In this document: positions 17,123-24,920 of the stretch, piece after piece
Numbering within the stretch: the first letter of the stretch is position 1
How the letters are laid out: every line of letters starts with the position of its first letter
From: Algisphaera sp039180025
Lineage (GTDB): Bacteria; Planctomycetota; Phycisphaerae; Phycisphaerales; Phycisphaeraceae
Assembly: GCA_039180025.1 (NCBI GenBank)
Contig: JBCDDZ010000014.1
Location: 1-64,000, forward strand
Reading direction: 5' to 3'
Length of the DNA stretch: 64,000 bases
The notes under the pieces: model-generated
Database searches by the model: none
Seen by the model: only the letters and a program-made list of their open reading frames with translations
What the model was told of the DNA's origin: nothing
Program-made: the position numbers and the translations under genes

Positions 17123-18103
17123 GTGCTCCCGCTGGTCTACCACCCCGATTACGTCACCCCCCTACCCGATGGCCACCGGTTCCCGAGGCCCAAGTTCGGG
17201 ATCCTGCGCGACCTCTTAATCAACGACGGGGTAGCGACCGCCGAGCAGTTTCACCAGCCGGTAGAAGCGACGCGCGAGCAGTTGGAGCGTGTGCATTCGG
17301 CGGAGTACGTCGAAGCGTTTATGTCCGGGGGGTTGGGCCGAGACGCGGTGCGGCGGATCGGGCTGCCGTGGTCCGAGGGGCTGGTGAACCGCACGATCAC
17401 CGCGGTCGGCGGGACGATCCGGACCGTGGAATTGGCCCTGGGAAATCCCGGGGGCGGGGGTGATGCTTTCGGAGGGGGTATTTCTGGAGATACTTGCGGG
17501 GGTGCTTCCGGGGGCGGGGGCGGGGGGCTGGCGTGTAACACGGCCGGGGGCACGCACCACGCGCACCGCGGGTTCGGCTCGGGGTTTTGCATCTTCAACG
17601 ACCTGGCGGTCGCCGCGGCGGAGATGCTGCACCGCGGGGCCGTGCAGCAGGTACTGATTATCGATCTGGACGTACACCAGGGCGACGGGACGGCGGCCAT
17701 CTTCGCGGACGAGCCGCGGGTCTTCACGTGGTCGATGCACTGCGAAAAGAATTTCCCGTCGCGGAAAGTGCCTTCGGACCTGGACACCCCGCTGCCCGTG
17801 GGCGTGGGCGACGACCAATACCTTTCGGTGCTGGGGCAGACGCTGCCGGGGGTTTTGGAGCGGGTCGAGCCGGATCTGGTGCTGTACGACGCGGGGGTGG
17901 ACCCGCACCACGACGACAAGCTCGGCAAGCTTTCGCTGACCGACGCGGGGCTGTACGCGCGGGACCGCTACGTGATCGAGCGCTGCCGCGAGCAGGGGAT
18001 CGCGGTAGCGGGGGTGATCGGCGGGGGGTATCACGCCGACCACCGCGTGCTCGCGGACCGGCACGCGATCCTGCACCGCGCGGCCTCGAGCCTGTGGGCC
18101 TAG
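17123..18103 (+). CDS. Histone deacetylase / AcuC-family deacetylase with a Gly-rich insert
   Basis: A 326-aa protein of the arginase-fold deacetylase superfamily. Zinc and catalytic motifs are intact: GGTHHAHRGFGSGFCIFND (tandem histidines), DLDVHQGDGTA (zinc-binding Asp and His) and DAGVDPHHDD (third metal-binding Asp). Substrates in bacteria include acetylated lysines, acetyl-polyamines and acetoin-pathway proteins; which applies here is unknown. About 27 residues (PGGGGDAFGGGISGDT and following Gly-rich sequence, encoded at 17445-17529) interrupt the normally continuous segment before the tandem histidines. The insert is made of the dispersed G-rich repeat and preserves the frame. Start is GTG 17123 with no Shine-Dalgarno sequence. 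Neighbouring SET gene makes a possible lysine-modification pair, which is inference. Confidence 0.9.
   Translation: MLPLVYHPDYVTPLPDGHRFPRPKFGILRDLLINDGVATAEQFHQPVEATREQLERVHSAEYVEAFMSGGLGRDAVRRIGLPWSEGLVNRTITAVGGTIRTVELALGNPGGGGDAFGGGISGDTCGGASGGGGGGLACNTAGGTHHAHRGFGSGFCIFNDLAVAAAEMLHRGAVQQVLIIDLDVHQGDGTAAIFADEPRVFTWSMHCEKNFPSRKVPSDLDTPLPVGVGDDQYLSVLGQTLPGVLERVEPDLVLYDAGVDPHHDDKLGKLSLTDAGLYARDRYVIERCREQGIAVAGVIGGGYHADHRVLADRHAILHRAASSLWA
17445..17529 (+). repeat. In-frame G-rich repeat insert within the deacetylase gene
   Basis: About 84 bp bounded by near-identical copies of TCCCGGGGGCGGGGG (17446-17460) and TTCCGGGGGCGGGGG (17506-17520), with two further G5 tracts between them. The interior resembles the intergenic repeat at 17063-17101. 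It adds a Gly-rich loop of about 27 residues to the protein. Confidence 0.8.
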
Positions 18104-18158
18104 CGGTTGTCAAAAAAAACGTTGAGGGGTAGGCGACACGGCCGTGCGGGGCGGGTGC

Positions 18159-18206
18159 GGTCGGTCGGTCGGTCGGTCGGTCGGTCGGTCGGTCGGTCGG
18201 TCGGTG
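18159..18206. repeat. GGTC tetranucleotide microsatellite, 11 units
   Basis: Eleven uninterrupted copies of GGTC (18159-18202) followed by GGTG, in the gap between the convergent deacetylase and HDOD-GGDEF genes. It lies outside both coding sequences. Confidence 0.95.
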
Positions 18207-18253
18207 ATTGTAGCCGTCGCCTGGGTCGTTCAACCGGTGGGCGGGGCGGCGGG

Positions 18254-19834
18254 TCAGCTCTGGCCGGGGAGGATGGTCGAGCCGTCGCTGCCGACGTAAG
18301 ACGAGAAGATCAGTCCGGGCTGGCCGCCGCGTTTGCGTTGATACATCAGTTCGTCGGCGGCGGCGAGGAGCTGGTCCAGCGACGCCGGGCCGAGCCCCGC
18401 GGCGTGGTAGACCGCCCCGAGGCTGAAGCGGATGGGCACGGTCTGGTCCGGCGAGACGCGGACGCGTTTGTCGAGGCAGGTGTCGCGCAGGCGGGAGGCG
18501 GCCACGCGGGCATCGTGCTCATCGATGTCGGTGATCAGGACGGCGAACTCGTCGCCGCCCAGCCGGCCGATCAGGTCGCTGCGGCTGACCGCGCGGCGGA
18601 GGAGCTTGGCGATCCCGCGCAGGAGCAGGTCCCCGGCGTCGTGGCCGTGGCGGTCGTTGACGGGCTTGAAATCGTTGAGGTCCAGGAGCATGCAGCAGAC
18701 GCCCGCGGTGTCGGCGGTTTTGGTGAGGCGCTGCTCGGCGAGGCTGAAGAACCCGCGGCGGTTGAGGACCTTGGTCAGGGGGTCGGTGAAGGCTTCGAAC
18801 CGCAGGGTGCTGAGGTCTTCCTTGTGCCGGCTGTGCTTTTGTTTCATGGCACAGAGCTGGCTGACGAGGTGGACGGTGTTGGCCGCGACGGCGTCGAGGA
18901 ACGGCTGGGGGCTGAGCGCCGGGCCGCCGTCGCGGGACGGGTCGCGGCCCAAGCGGCGCTGCGACTCGGCGTAGACGTGGCCCAGGAACGCGTCGGGGGT
19001 GGCGTAGGCGTGGGTGAGCACCCGGCCGTGGACCGCCATCAGCCGGTCCAGGTCGGTCGGGTCGATCTCGCCGTCGTCGTGGGGCAGGAGCCCGGCGACG
19101 AACAGCGCGAGGGTCAACGCCGCGTCGTCCCGGGGCTCGGAGAGCTGATGGTGGTGGCGGACCCGGTCGGAGGTTTCGTCGGAAACGCCCCACTGCTGGA
19201 GTACGTGGGCGCCGGCCTCGGCGTGGTCGAGCCCGAAGTGGGCCCGCTCCGCGTCGCTCCAGTTCTGCGTGGCCGGCCGCAGGGCCAGGCGGTCCCGGTA
19301 GAACGCCGGGTCCAGTGTCATCAGCATCGGCAGCCCCAGGTCCGCGATGAGCCCGAGGGTATACGCCGAGGCTTTGCGTTCCGGGTCGATCGCCAGCGCC
19401 GCGAGCTGGGCCGCTTCCGCTTTGCGGACCGAGGCGTTCCAGACCGCGGTGACCTGTTCTTTGTCCAGGCCGAGGTTTTCCGAGAGCGACTGGAGGCCCA
19501 TCGCGAGCCCGATGGCGTGGACCGGGCCGGCCCCGAGCTGGAGCACGGCCCGCCCGACCGCGGTGATCTCGTTGAGCCGGCGGTTACCCGCGGAGTTGAC
19601 CACCCCCAGGACCCGGGCGGTCAGCGTCGGGTCGCGTTCGATGATTTTGGTGATCTGCCGGGGGTCTTTGCCGTCACACGCGAGCAGGTCGAGCAGCGGG
19701 CCGGGCCGCATGGGCAAGACGCCGTCGAGGCGAGCGAGCGTCTGCTGGGCCTGCGGAGCGGCGACGCGGCTGGGGGGGGGCGATTGGGCCATGATGGCGG
19801 CAAGACGAGAGGTGACACGGCGGGGCGGATTCAC
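18254..19834 (-). CDS. HDOD-GGDEF protein, predicted diguanylate cyclase
   Basis: A 526-aa cytoplasmic protein. Residues ~30-300 form an HDOD domain (LLDLLACDGKDPRQITKIIERDP, LTARVLGVVNSAGN, HHHQLSEP), a regulatory relative of HD phosphohydrolases. Residues ~340-510 form a GGDEF domain (FTDPLTKVLNRRGFF, DLNDFKPVNDRHGHDAGD, GRLGGDEFAVL), with the catalytic GGDEF motif intact, so synthesis of c-di-GMP from two GTP is likely. The product-inhibition I-site (RxxD five residues before GGDEF) reads SRSD, lacking the first Arg. No sensor or membrane segment is present. GTG 19834 is given as start; ATG 19792 (14 residues later) is equally possible. Probable partner: the PilZ protein at 14.8 kb. Confidence 0.9.
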   Translation of the reverse strand: MNPPRRVTSRLAAIMAQSPPPSRVAAPQAQQTLARLDGVLPMRPGPLLDLLACDGKDPRQITKIIERDPTLTARVLGVVNSAGNRRLNEITAVGRAVLQLGAGPVHAIGLAMGLQSLSENLGLDKEQVTAVWNASVRKAEAAQLAALAIDPERKASAYTLGLIADLGLPMLMTLDPAFYRDRLALRPATQNWSDAERAHFGLDHAEAGAHVLQQWGVSDETSDRVRHHHQLSEPRDDAALTLALFVAGLLPHDDGEIDPTDLDRLMAVHGRVLTHAYATPDAFLGHVYAESQRRLGRDPSRDGGPALSPQPFLDAVAANTVHLVSQLCAMKQKHSRHKEDLSTLRFEAFTDPLTKVLNRRGFFSLAEQRLTKTADTAGVCCMLLDLNDFKPVNDRHGHDAGDLLLRGIAKLLRRAVSRSDLIGRLGGDEFAVLITDIDEHDARVAASRLRDTCLDKRVRVSPDQTVPIRFSLGAVYHAAGLGPASLDQLLAAADELMYQRKRGGQPGLIFSSYVGSDGSTILPGQS

Positions 19835-19917
19835 ACAACATCGCTGCCCGATAGGTAGGCGCTATCGGCCAAAACCCCTTCGCAATTAACACGTCATTCT
19901 TGAGGGCGTACGATCGA

Positions 19918-20820
19918 TCAGGCCGACAGGAGCCCCCGGGCGAAGGCATGGAGTTCGCCCATGTTGCCGCAGGCGACGACATTTTCGGAACCGCCGTTGC
20001 CCCGCGGCAAAGCTTGACCGCCCACGATCAAACGGGCGTTGATCTCCGTCAGGGTTTGGGCCAAGTTATCGATCTCGTCGGGCGTCGGGACCGCTTCGCG
20101 GTGCGAGCAGGACAGCCAGACCAGGCGCGGCTGGTACCGCTGGGCCGCCTCGATCAGCGAGCCCAGCGGCAGGTTGGCCCCCAGATTCACGTCCCGATAA
20201 CCCGCTTCGACGCAAACGCAAGCGCTCATCAACGACCCGAGGATGTAGGGGTCGTTTGCCGGGGCAGCCCCGAGCGCGAGGGGGCGGCCCGAGCCTGCTT
20301 CCGGGCTGATCGGGGCGTCTTCGAGCGTGGGCTCGGCGAGGAGCAGCCGCAGCTGGTTCAGGGCGTTGAGGCAGATATCCATCGCCCGGTGCTCGATGTA
20401 GATCCCGCGCGACTCGTGCTTCCAGACCTCACCCAGCTCGGTCATGGCGCTGCGGATCGGCCCGTCGCAGAGCCAGGCCACGCTTTTGCCGCGGAAATAG
20501 AGGTCTAGTAGCAGACCGCGGGCTTCCTCGGCCTTGCCGTCGAACAGGAATTTTTCGAGCAGGCGGGCCGCTTCTTCGGGCTGGACCCCGCGGTGCTGGA
20601 CCGCGACCCGTCCGACCGAGCTGATCCCCAAGAGTTCGGGCCGCACGATCGGGAGCTGGGCCTCGCGCGCGAAGCGGACGGCTTCTTGGATCGTGATCCG
20701 CCGGTGGCCGCCCATGGTCCGGTTGACCCGCAGCCGGCCCCCGTCGGCCCATCGTTTGAGCGACGACTCACTAACGCCGATGACCTGGGCGAGTTCTTTA
20801 GGGGAGAGGCTTTGTTTCAT
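19918..20820 (-). CDS. CarH-like MerR-family regulator with altered B12-binding motif
   Basis: A 300-aa protein. Residues 1-60 are a MerR winged helix (LSPKELAQVIGVSESSLKRW and GGHRRITIQEA). Residues ~75-165 form the four-helix cap with W133 and E143-H144, exactly the Wx9EH motif of the B12 photoreceptors CarH/LitR. A Rossmann-type B12-binding domain follows (SACVCVEAGYRDVNLGANLP). However, the DxHxxG motif that supplies the lower histidine ligand to cobalt reads DPYILG (D190-G195), with Tyr in place of His. The protein may therefore bind cobalamin differently or not at all. Such regulators commonly repress carotenoid or photolyase genes, but none is adjacent. ATG 20820 starts the MerR domain directly; TAGACT lies 13 bases upstream. 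Confidence 0.88.
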   Translation of the reverse strand: MKQSLSPKELAQVIGVSESSLKRWADGGRLRVNRTMGGHRRITIQEAVRFAREAQLPIVRPELLGISSVGRVAVQHRGVQPEEAARLLEKFLFDGKAEEARGLLLDLYFRGKSVAWLCDGPIRSAMTELGEVWKHESRGIYIEHRAMDICLNALNQLRLLLAEPTLEDAPISPEAGSGRPLALGAAPANDPYILGSLMSACVCVEAGYRDVNLGANLPLGSLIEAAQRYQPRLVWLSCSHREAVPTPDEIDNLAQTLTEINARLIVGGQALPRGNGGSENVVACGNMGELHAFARGLLSA

Positions 20821-20964
20821 AGGAACTTCACGAAGTCTAGGCCCCTACCGGGGTGGGGACGACTTGTACGTTATTTGACCTTTCCATCGTCAGTCTGGGG
20901 GTCTCGCCGCCGCGACGGGGCCGATAACCCGGTGGCGGCGGCGGACCCCGGGGTGTGGATGCCG

Positions 20965-20970
20965 TATGCT
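20965..20970 (+). promoter_or_regulatory. -10 element TATGCT, leaderless start of trmB
   Basis: TATGCT, six bases (GCCGCG), then ATG 20977. No Shine-Dalgarno sequence and no -35 hexamer are apparent. Confidence 0.55.
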
Positions 20971-20976
20971 GCCGCG

Positions 20977-21687
20977 ATGGGTGATTCCCTCTCCAGTTCG
21001 CGTGAGCTTGATGTCGCTGGCTACGGCTTTTCTCAGGACGACCTGCCGGGGCTGGACCACGGCCCGCTCGTGCTGCGGGATTGGTTCGGCTTCGGCGACC
21101 CGCCGGCGACGGCCGGTGCGCCGCCGGAAGTGCCGGAAGTGCCGGAGGGGCCGGCCCGGGACTTCGACCTGGAGATCGGGTCGGGCAAGGGGACGTTCCT
21201 GATGCAGCAGGCCGGCCTCGAACCGGGCGTCGATTTTTTGGGGATCGAGTGGGCCAAAGCGTTCTGGCGTCACGCCGCCGACCGGGCCCGGCGTCACGCG
21301 CTGCCCAACGTCCGGCTGCTCTGGGCCGACGCCACCGTCTTTGTCCGTAATTACGTCGGGGACGCCTCGCTGCGCTGCGTCCACATCTATTTCCCCGATC
21401 CTTGGCCGAAAAAGCGTCACCAGAAACGGCGCACGGTCCAGGCCCCGTTTCTCCGCGAGCTGCACCGGGTGCTCCGGCCCGGCGGCGAGGTCCGCTTGGC
21501 CACCGACCACGCCGATTACTTTACGTGGATGCAGGACCACGCCGGGCGGGTCGAGGCGCTGTTCGAACGTCGGCCGTTCGTCTCCCCCGACTCGGCGGGC
21601 GAGGGGGAGCTGGTGGGCACGAATTTCGAGCGTAAATACCGCCGTGAAGGCCGGCCGTTTTACGCCATGGTGCTGGCCAAGCGCTGA
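20977..21687 (+). CDS. trmB: tRNA (guanine-N7-)-methyltransferase
   Basis: A 236-aa SAM-dependent enzyme that makes m7G46 in the variable loop of tRNAs. Diagnostic motifs: DLEIGSGKGTFL (SAM-binding motif I, near residue 65), FLGIEWAKAF, and the family signature IYFPDPWPKKRHQKRR with the catalytic-region Asp, followed by LRPGGEVRLATDHADY. The N-terminal 60 residues hold a short Pro/Glu/Val repeat (PPEVPEVPEG) not typical of the family. The C-terminus TNFERKYRREGRPFYAMV matches the family's tRNA-binding end. The frame stays open upstream, but ATG 20977 is supported by the -10 element placed six bases before it. Monocistronic as far as can be seen. Confidence 0.94.
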   Translation: MGDSLSSSRELDVAGYGFSQDDLPGLDHGPLVLRDWFGFGDPPATAGAPPEVPEVPEGPARDFDLEIGSGKGTFLMQQAGLEPGVDFLGIEWAKAFWRHAADRARRHALPNVRLLWADATVFVRNYVGDASLRCVHIYFPDPWPKKRHQKRRTVQAPFLRELHRVLRPGGEVRLATDHADYFTWMQDHAGRVEALFERRPFVSPDSAGEGELVGTNFERKYRREGRPFYAMVLAKR

Positions 21688-21846
21688 GGGCGGGGCCCCG
21701 CGGGCGGCGGGGGCGGGGCCACGCTTGGTTGGGGTTTCCCACCGGCCCGCCACGGGTTATGGGGCCCGGCGTTCATAGCCCTTCGCGGCGGGGAGGGCTC
21801 GGGTATCATGGCTGTAGCAATGTCCTCGATCTCGGAGAACCCGACC

Positions 21847-22338
21847 ATGCTTCATCTTTTCTGGCGCTGCCGCGTCGTGCTGCTGATCGCCTGCCTGACG
21901 GCCGCCTCGGGCTGCACGCCGCAGACGACTTCGGACGCCGCCCCCGCCCCGCCGCCGCGGGCCGTTCCGGTGGAAATCCTGTCGCAGGCTGCCGGCCAAA
22001 ACCTGTCGGTGGACGCTTACGGGCTGAACCTGATCGACCGCCGGGCGTTTACGGATCTGGGGCTGGCCGCGGTCTTCAGCGAGCAGGGGTTCGAGGTGGA
22101 TTTTCAAAGCCACTCGGTGGTCCTGCTGAGCCTCGGCGAGCAGCCCAGCGGCGGGTACTCGGCCCAGATCACCGCTCTACAGCGCAAAGGCCCCGAGCTT
22201 TTCGTTCAGGCGACCGCCGTGGCCCCCGGGCCTAGCGACGTGGTCACCACGCAGATGACCACGCCCTACACCGCGGTGGTGACCCCCAAACTCCCGAGCA
22301 ACCTCAAACTCCGCAGCGATATCACCTCGCTGCCCTGA
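21847..22338 (+). CDS. Lipoprotein with PrcB C-terminal domain
   Basis: A 163-aa predicted lipoprotein. The signal peptide MLHLFWRCRVVLLIACL ends in a lipobox-like AASGC with Cys at about residue 23, so the mature protein is probably lipid-anchored at the inner or outer membrane. The C-terminal half (VVLLSLGEQPSGGYSAQI, TTQMTTPYTAVVTPKLP) matches the PrcB C-terminal domain, a small beta-rich module with a GGY core found in dentilisin protease complexes and in many stand-alone lipoproteins. Its function here is unknown. ATG 21847 is chosen over ATG 21808 or 21820 because GGAG lies nine bases upstream and the signal peptide starts there. A TATCAT hexamer at 21804-21809 is a likely -10 element giving a short leader. 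Confidence 0.75.
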   Translation: MLHLFWRCRVVLLIACLTAASGCTPQTTSDAAPAPPPRAVPVEILSQAAGQNLSVDAYGLNLIDRRAFTDLGLAAVFSEQGFEVDFQSHSVVLLSLGEQPSGGYSAQITALQRKGPELFVQATAVAPGPSDVVTTQMTTPYTAVVTPKLPSNLKLRSDITSLP

Positions 22339-22679
22339 CCCCCGGCCCCCGGAATCCCGCAAAACAACGCAAAAACCTCGGAATCCTCTCGAAAAAATTC
22401 TGGAAATAGAATTTATGAATAAGTGTAGATCCGGAGTCCGGCCCCGCCGCGGACACCGAGGTAAGGCCGGGATAGCCCGCGGCTTGAGGCGGGGAGTGGC
22501 CCGGGGGACCCGGGGGGTGGGGGCGCGTGGAGCCTTGTTTTGGTGACGCTTCGTGAACCCGTCGTGGAATCCGTTTCAAAAGCCATGCCGACACGTAACC
22601 GATAAAATTTCTAGTGGATGGCCCCGCATGGCGTGGCCGTCGCGTCTGTCGCGGCTCCGTGCCGCCCCGGTGCCCGCGT
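22339..22679. other. 340-bp intergenic region with a G-rich repeat copy
   Basis: Contains GATTCCGGGGGCCGGGGG on the minus strand (22338-22358, the dispersed motif with one change), and an A/T-rich piece with a 7-bp inverted repeat AAATTCT/AGAATTT (22395-22414). No gene is supported. The hairpin lacks a T tract, so termination is doubtful. Confidence 0.5.
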
Positions 22680-23837
22680 GTGATCCGTGTCGTCTGCCCA
22701 AACTGTTCGAACCCGCTGGACGTCGATCCCGGCTTTGCCGGCGGCGTCTGCCGCTGCTCCGAATGCGGCAAGGTGCTCTCTGTTCCCCACGACTCCCCGA
22801 AAGGCCCCCCCCCGATGGCCCGCAAACCCGGCTCCTCTTCTTCTGGTCAGCCTTCCCGCCCCGACTCCCCGATGGGGGGCTCGGGCAGCACCGCGGGGTC
22901 GAAGTCCGGCACCAAGTCCGGGACCCGGGCCGGCACTGCCGCGGGGACCTCGGCCGGCACCCGGGCCGGGTTTTCGACGATGCAGGCCCCGGGGAACACC
23001 GAGCCCGCCGGCGGCCCGCTGATGTCTCTGCCGGCGGCCCGCAAGCCGCGGCCGGCGCTGGTGGCTCTGGCCATCGCCGGCTGGGCCACGTTCGTGGTGC
23101 AATGGGTCTTGATCGTCGTCATTATCGTCGGCCGCGGCGATCAGCCCCGGGTCGCCGCGGCCGAGTCCGCCCCGCCCCGGGTCGCCGCCAACCCGTCTCC
23201 GGTGGGCGCGGGTCCCGCGCCCGCCCCCGCCAACCGGCCGACGCCCACGCCGGCCCCGGCCCCCACGCCCCGCATCGATGCCTCGAACCCGTTCCAGATG
23301 CTCGACGCCAATGCGCTGGGGATGCCGCTCAACTCCGGCCACACCGCGGTGCTGCTCGACGCGGTGGACCGGTCCAAGGCCTGGTTCGACGACGCCAAAG
23401 CCGCCCTCCTGGCCGGCCTCACCCGGCCGACCGGCAACCGACGCGCGAGCCTCGTGCTCATCCGCGACGGCAAGACCCTGACCTACAACAACCGGATCTT
23501 CAACCCCAACCCGAACCAGCTCACCCCGCTGCGCCGCTTCCTCGATCCCGTGACGCCCGCCGGGTCCCGCGGGCTCGGGGCGGGGCTCGACGCCGCCATC
23601 GGCTCGGGCGCTAACGAAGTCGTTTTTATCACCTCACGCTCCACCAACTGGAGCGCGTACCTCTCGACGCTGGAGAGGAAGCTTCAGCCCTCGGGCCGAC
23701 GCGTCACCCTCCACGTGGTGCAGATGGGCGACCCCTCGCCCGAGCTGCGGGCTTTTGTTGAGGGGGCCAACGGCGGACGATATACCGTCCTCTCCGCCGA
23801 GCAACTGGACACCTGGCGCAAAGCGGCGGGCCTCTGA
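22680..23837 (+). CDS. Zinc-ribbon, single-pass membrane protein with a vWA-like domain
   Basis: About 385 aa. The N-terminus is a zinc ribbon with two cysteine pairs (VVCPNCSNPLDV and CRCSECGKVL), which requires the start at or near GTG 22680. A low-complexity Ser/Gly/Thr linker (GTKSGTRAGTAAGTSAGTRA) follows, then one membrane segment at about residues 120-147 (LVALAIAGWATFVVQWVLIVVIIVG), then a Pro/Ala-rich spacer. The C-terminal 190 residues form an alpha/beta fold resembling von Willebrand A domains (RRASLVLIRDGK, GLGAGLDAAIGSGANEVVFITS, VTLHVVQMGD), without a complete MIDAS motif. Proteins of this layout are frequent in planctomycetes; the role is unknown. It is convergent with glsA. 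Confidence 0.75.
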   Translation: MIRVVCPNCSNPLDVDPGFAGGVCRCSECGKVLSVPHDSPKGPPPMARKPGSSSSGQPSRPDSPMGGSGSTAGSKSGTKSGTRAGTAAGTSAGTRAGFSTMQAPGNTEPAGGPLMSLPAARKPRPALVALAIAGWATFVVQWVLIVVIIVGRGDQPRVAAAESAPPRVAANPSPVGAGPAPAPANRPTPTPAPAPTPRIDASNPFQMLDANALGMPLNSGHTAVLLDAVDRSKAWFDDAKAALLAGLTRPTGNRRASLVLIRDGKTLTYNNRIFNPNPNQLTPLRRFLDPVTPAGSRGLGAGLDAAIGSGANEVVFITSRSTNWSAYLSTLERKLQPSGRRVTLHVVQMGDPSPELRAFVEGANGGRYTVLSAEQLDTWRKAAGL

Positions 23838-23911
23838 GTCGATCCCGCTTTTCTTCCGGCCCGACCCCGTTTATTCACGCGGGCCACCCTTGGGCGCGGG
23901 GCCGCGGCGGG

Positions 23912-24859
23912 TCAGCGCAGCGCTTCTTCCAGCGAGGCGCAGGACCGGTCGCGGCCGAACACGTGCAGGCAATAGTGCCGGCTCATCGCCTCGACCGCCG
24001 CGACCCCGCGGACGCTGTTACCCCGCGCATCGAGCCGGGGGCTGTACACGCCGATCCCCATCTGTCCCGGGACCACGACACAGATGCCCCCGCCCACGCC
24101 GCTCTTGGCCGGCAGGCCGACCCGGTACGCCCACTGGCCGGAATAGTCGTACATCCCGCACGAGAGCATGAGGCTCAGCACCGGGCCGACGTGGCGTTCG
24201 TGCAGAGCCCGGGTCTGCGTGACCGGGTTCACCCCCGCGTGGGCGAGGGTCGCGCCGATGGTGGCCAGGTCGCGGGCGGTGACGGCCACGGCGCACTGCT
24301 TGAAGTAGAGGTCCAGCGACTCGTCCATCGGGCCGTCGAAGCGGCCGAACTGTCGCAGCAGGTGTGCGATCGCCCGGTTGCGGTGCCCGGTCTCGCGTTC
24401 GCTGGCGAACACCGCCTGATCGACCCCGAGGGGCCGGCCCGCGTAGCGGCCGAGCCTTTCCAGGATCTGGGCGATGCGGTCGTCGGGGCCGGGGCCCCGG
24501 ATCAGGTCGGTGACCGCGATCGCGCCGGGGTTGATCAGCGGGTTGTGGGGCCGGCCCGCCACGTCGAGCTTCACGATCGAGTTGTAGGGGTCACCCGTGG
24601 GCTCGACGCCGACCCGCCGGCGGATCGTTTCGGCGGGGCAGGTCTCGAGCGCGAGCCCGTAGACCAGCGGCTTGCTGATCGACTGGAGCGAAAACACCGC
24701 GTCGGTGTCGCCGACCTCGAAGACCCGGCCGTCCACGGTGACCACGCTGACCCCGAACCGCTCGGGGTCGGCCTCGGCAAGCTCCGGGATGTAGCGGGCG
24801 ACCTCGCCGTCTTCGAGCCCCTGGAACCGTTCGTGTAACGCCCGAAGGAAGTGCATCAT
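23912..24859 (-). CDS. glsA: Glutaminase A
   Basis: A 315-aa cytosolic enzyme that hydrolyses glutamine to glutamate and ammonia. It has the serine beta-lactamase-like fold: SLQSISKPLVYGLAL holds the SxxK catalytic motif (Ser and Lys), followed by the family segments EPTGDPYNSIVKLD, PHNPLINPGAIAV and CGMYDYSGQWAYRVGLPAKSGVGGGI. Length equals the common ~305-310 residues. Both ATG 24859 and ATG 24856 are possible; the first is six bases after TAGATT. It is monocistronic, separated from the upstream SPFH/ABC operon end by 60 bases and convergent with the zinc-ribbon gene. Ammonia and glutamate supply, or acid tolerance as in enteric bacteria, are possible roles. Confidence 0.96.
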   Translation of the reverse strand: MMHFLRALHERFQGLEDGEVARYIPELAEADPERFGVSVVTVDGRVFEVGDTDAVFSLQSISKPLVYGLALETCPAETIRRRVGVEPTGDPYNSIVKLDVAGRPHNPLINPGAIAVTDLIRGPGPDDRIAQILERLGRYAGRPLGVDQAVFASERETGHRNRAIAHLLRQFGRFDGPMDESLDLYFKQCAVAVTARDLATIGATLAHAGVNPVTQTRALHERHVGPVLSLMLSCGMYDYSGQWAYRVGLPAKSGVGGGICVVVPGQMGIGVYSPRLDARGNSVRGVAAVEAMSRHYCLHVFGRDRSCASLEEALR

Positions 24860-24865
24860 CGTTTT

Positions 24866-24871
24866 AATCTA
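24866..24871 (-). promoter_or_regulatory. -10 element TAGATT, leaderless start of glsA
   Basis: On the minus strand TAGATT is followed by six bases (AAAACG) and ATG 24859. Confidence 0.5.
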
Positions 24872-24920
24872 ACTCACCCGCCCGGCCGAGCCGCGGCCGC
24901 GGGGTAAGCACCGGGGGTGT

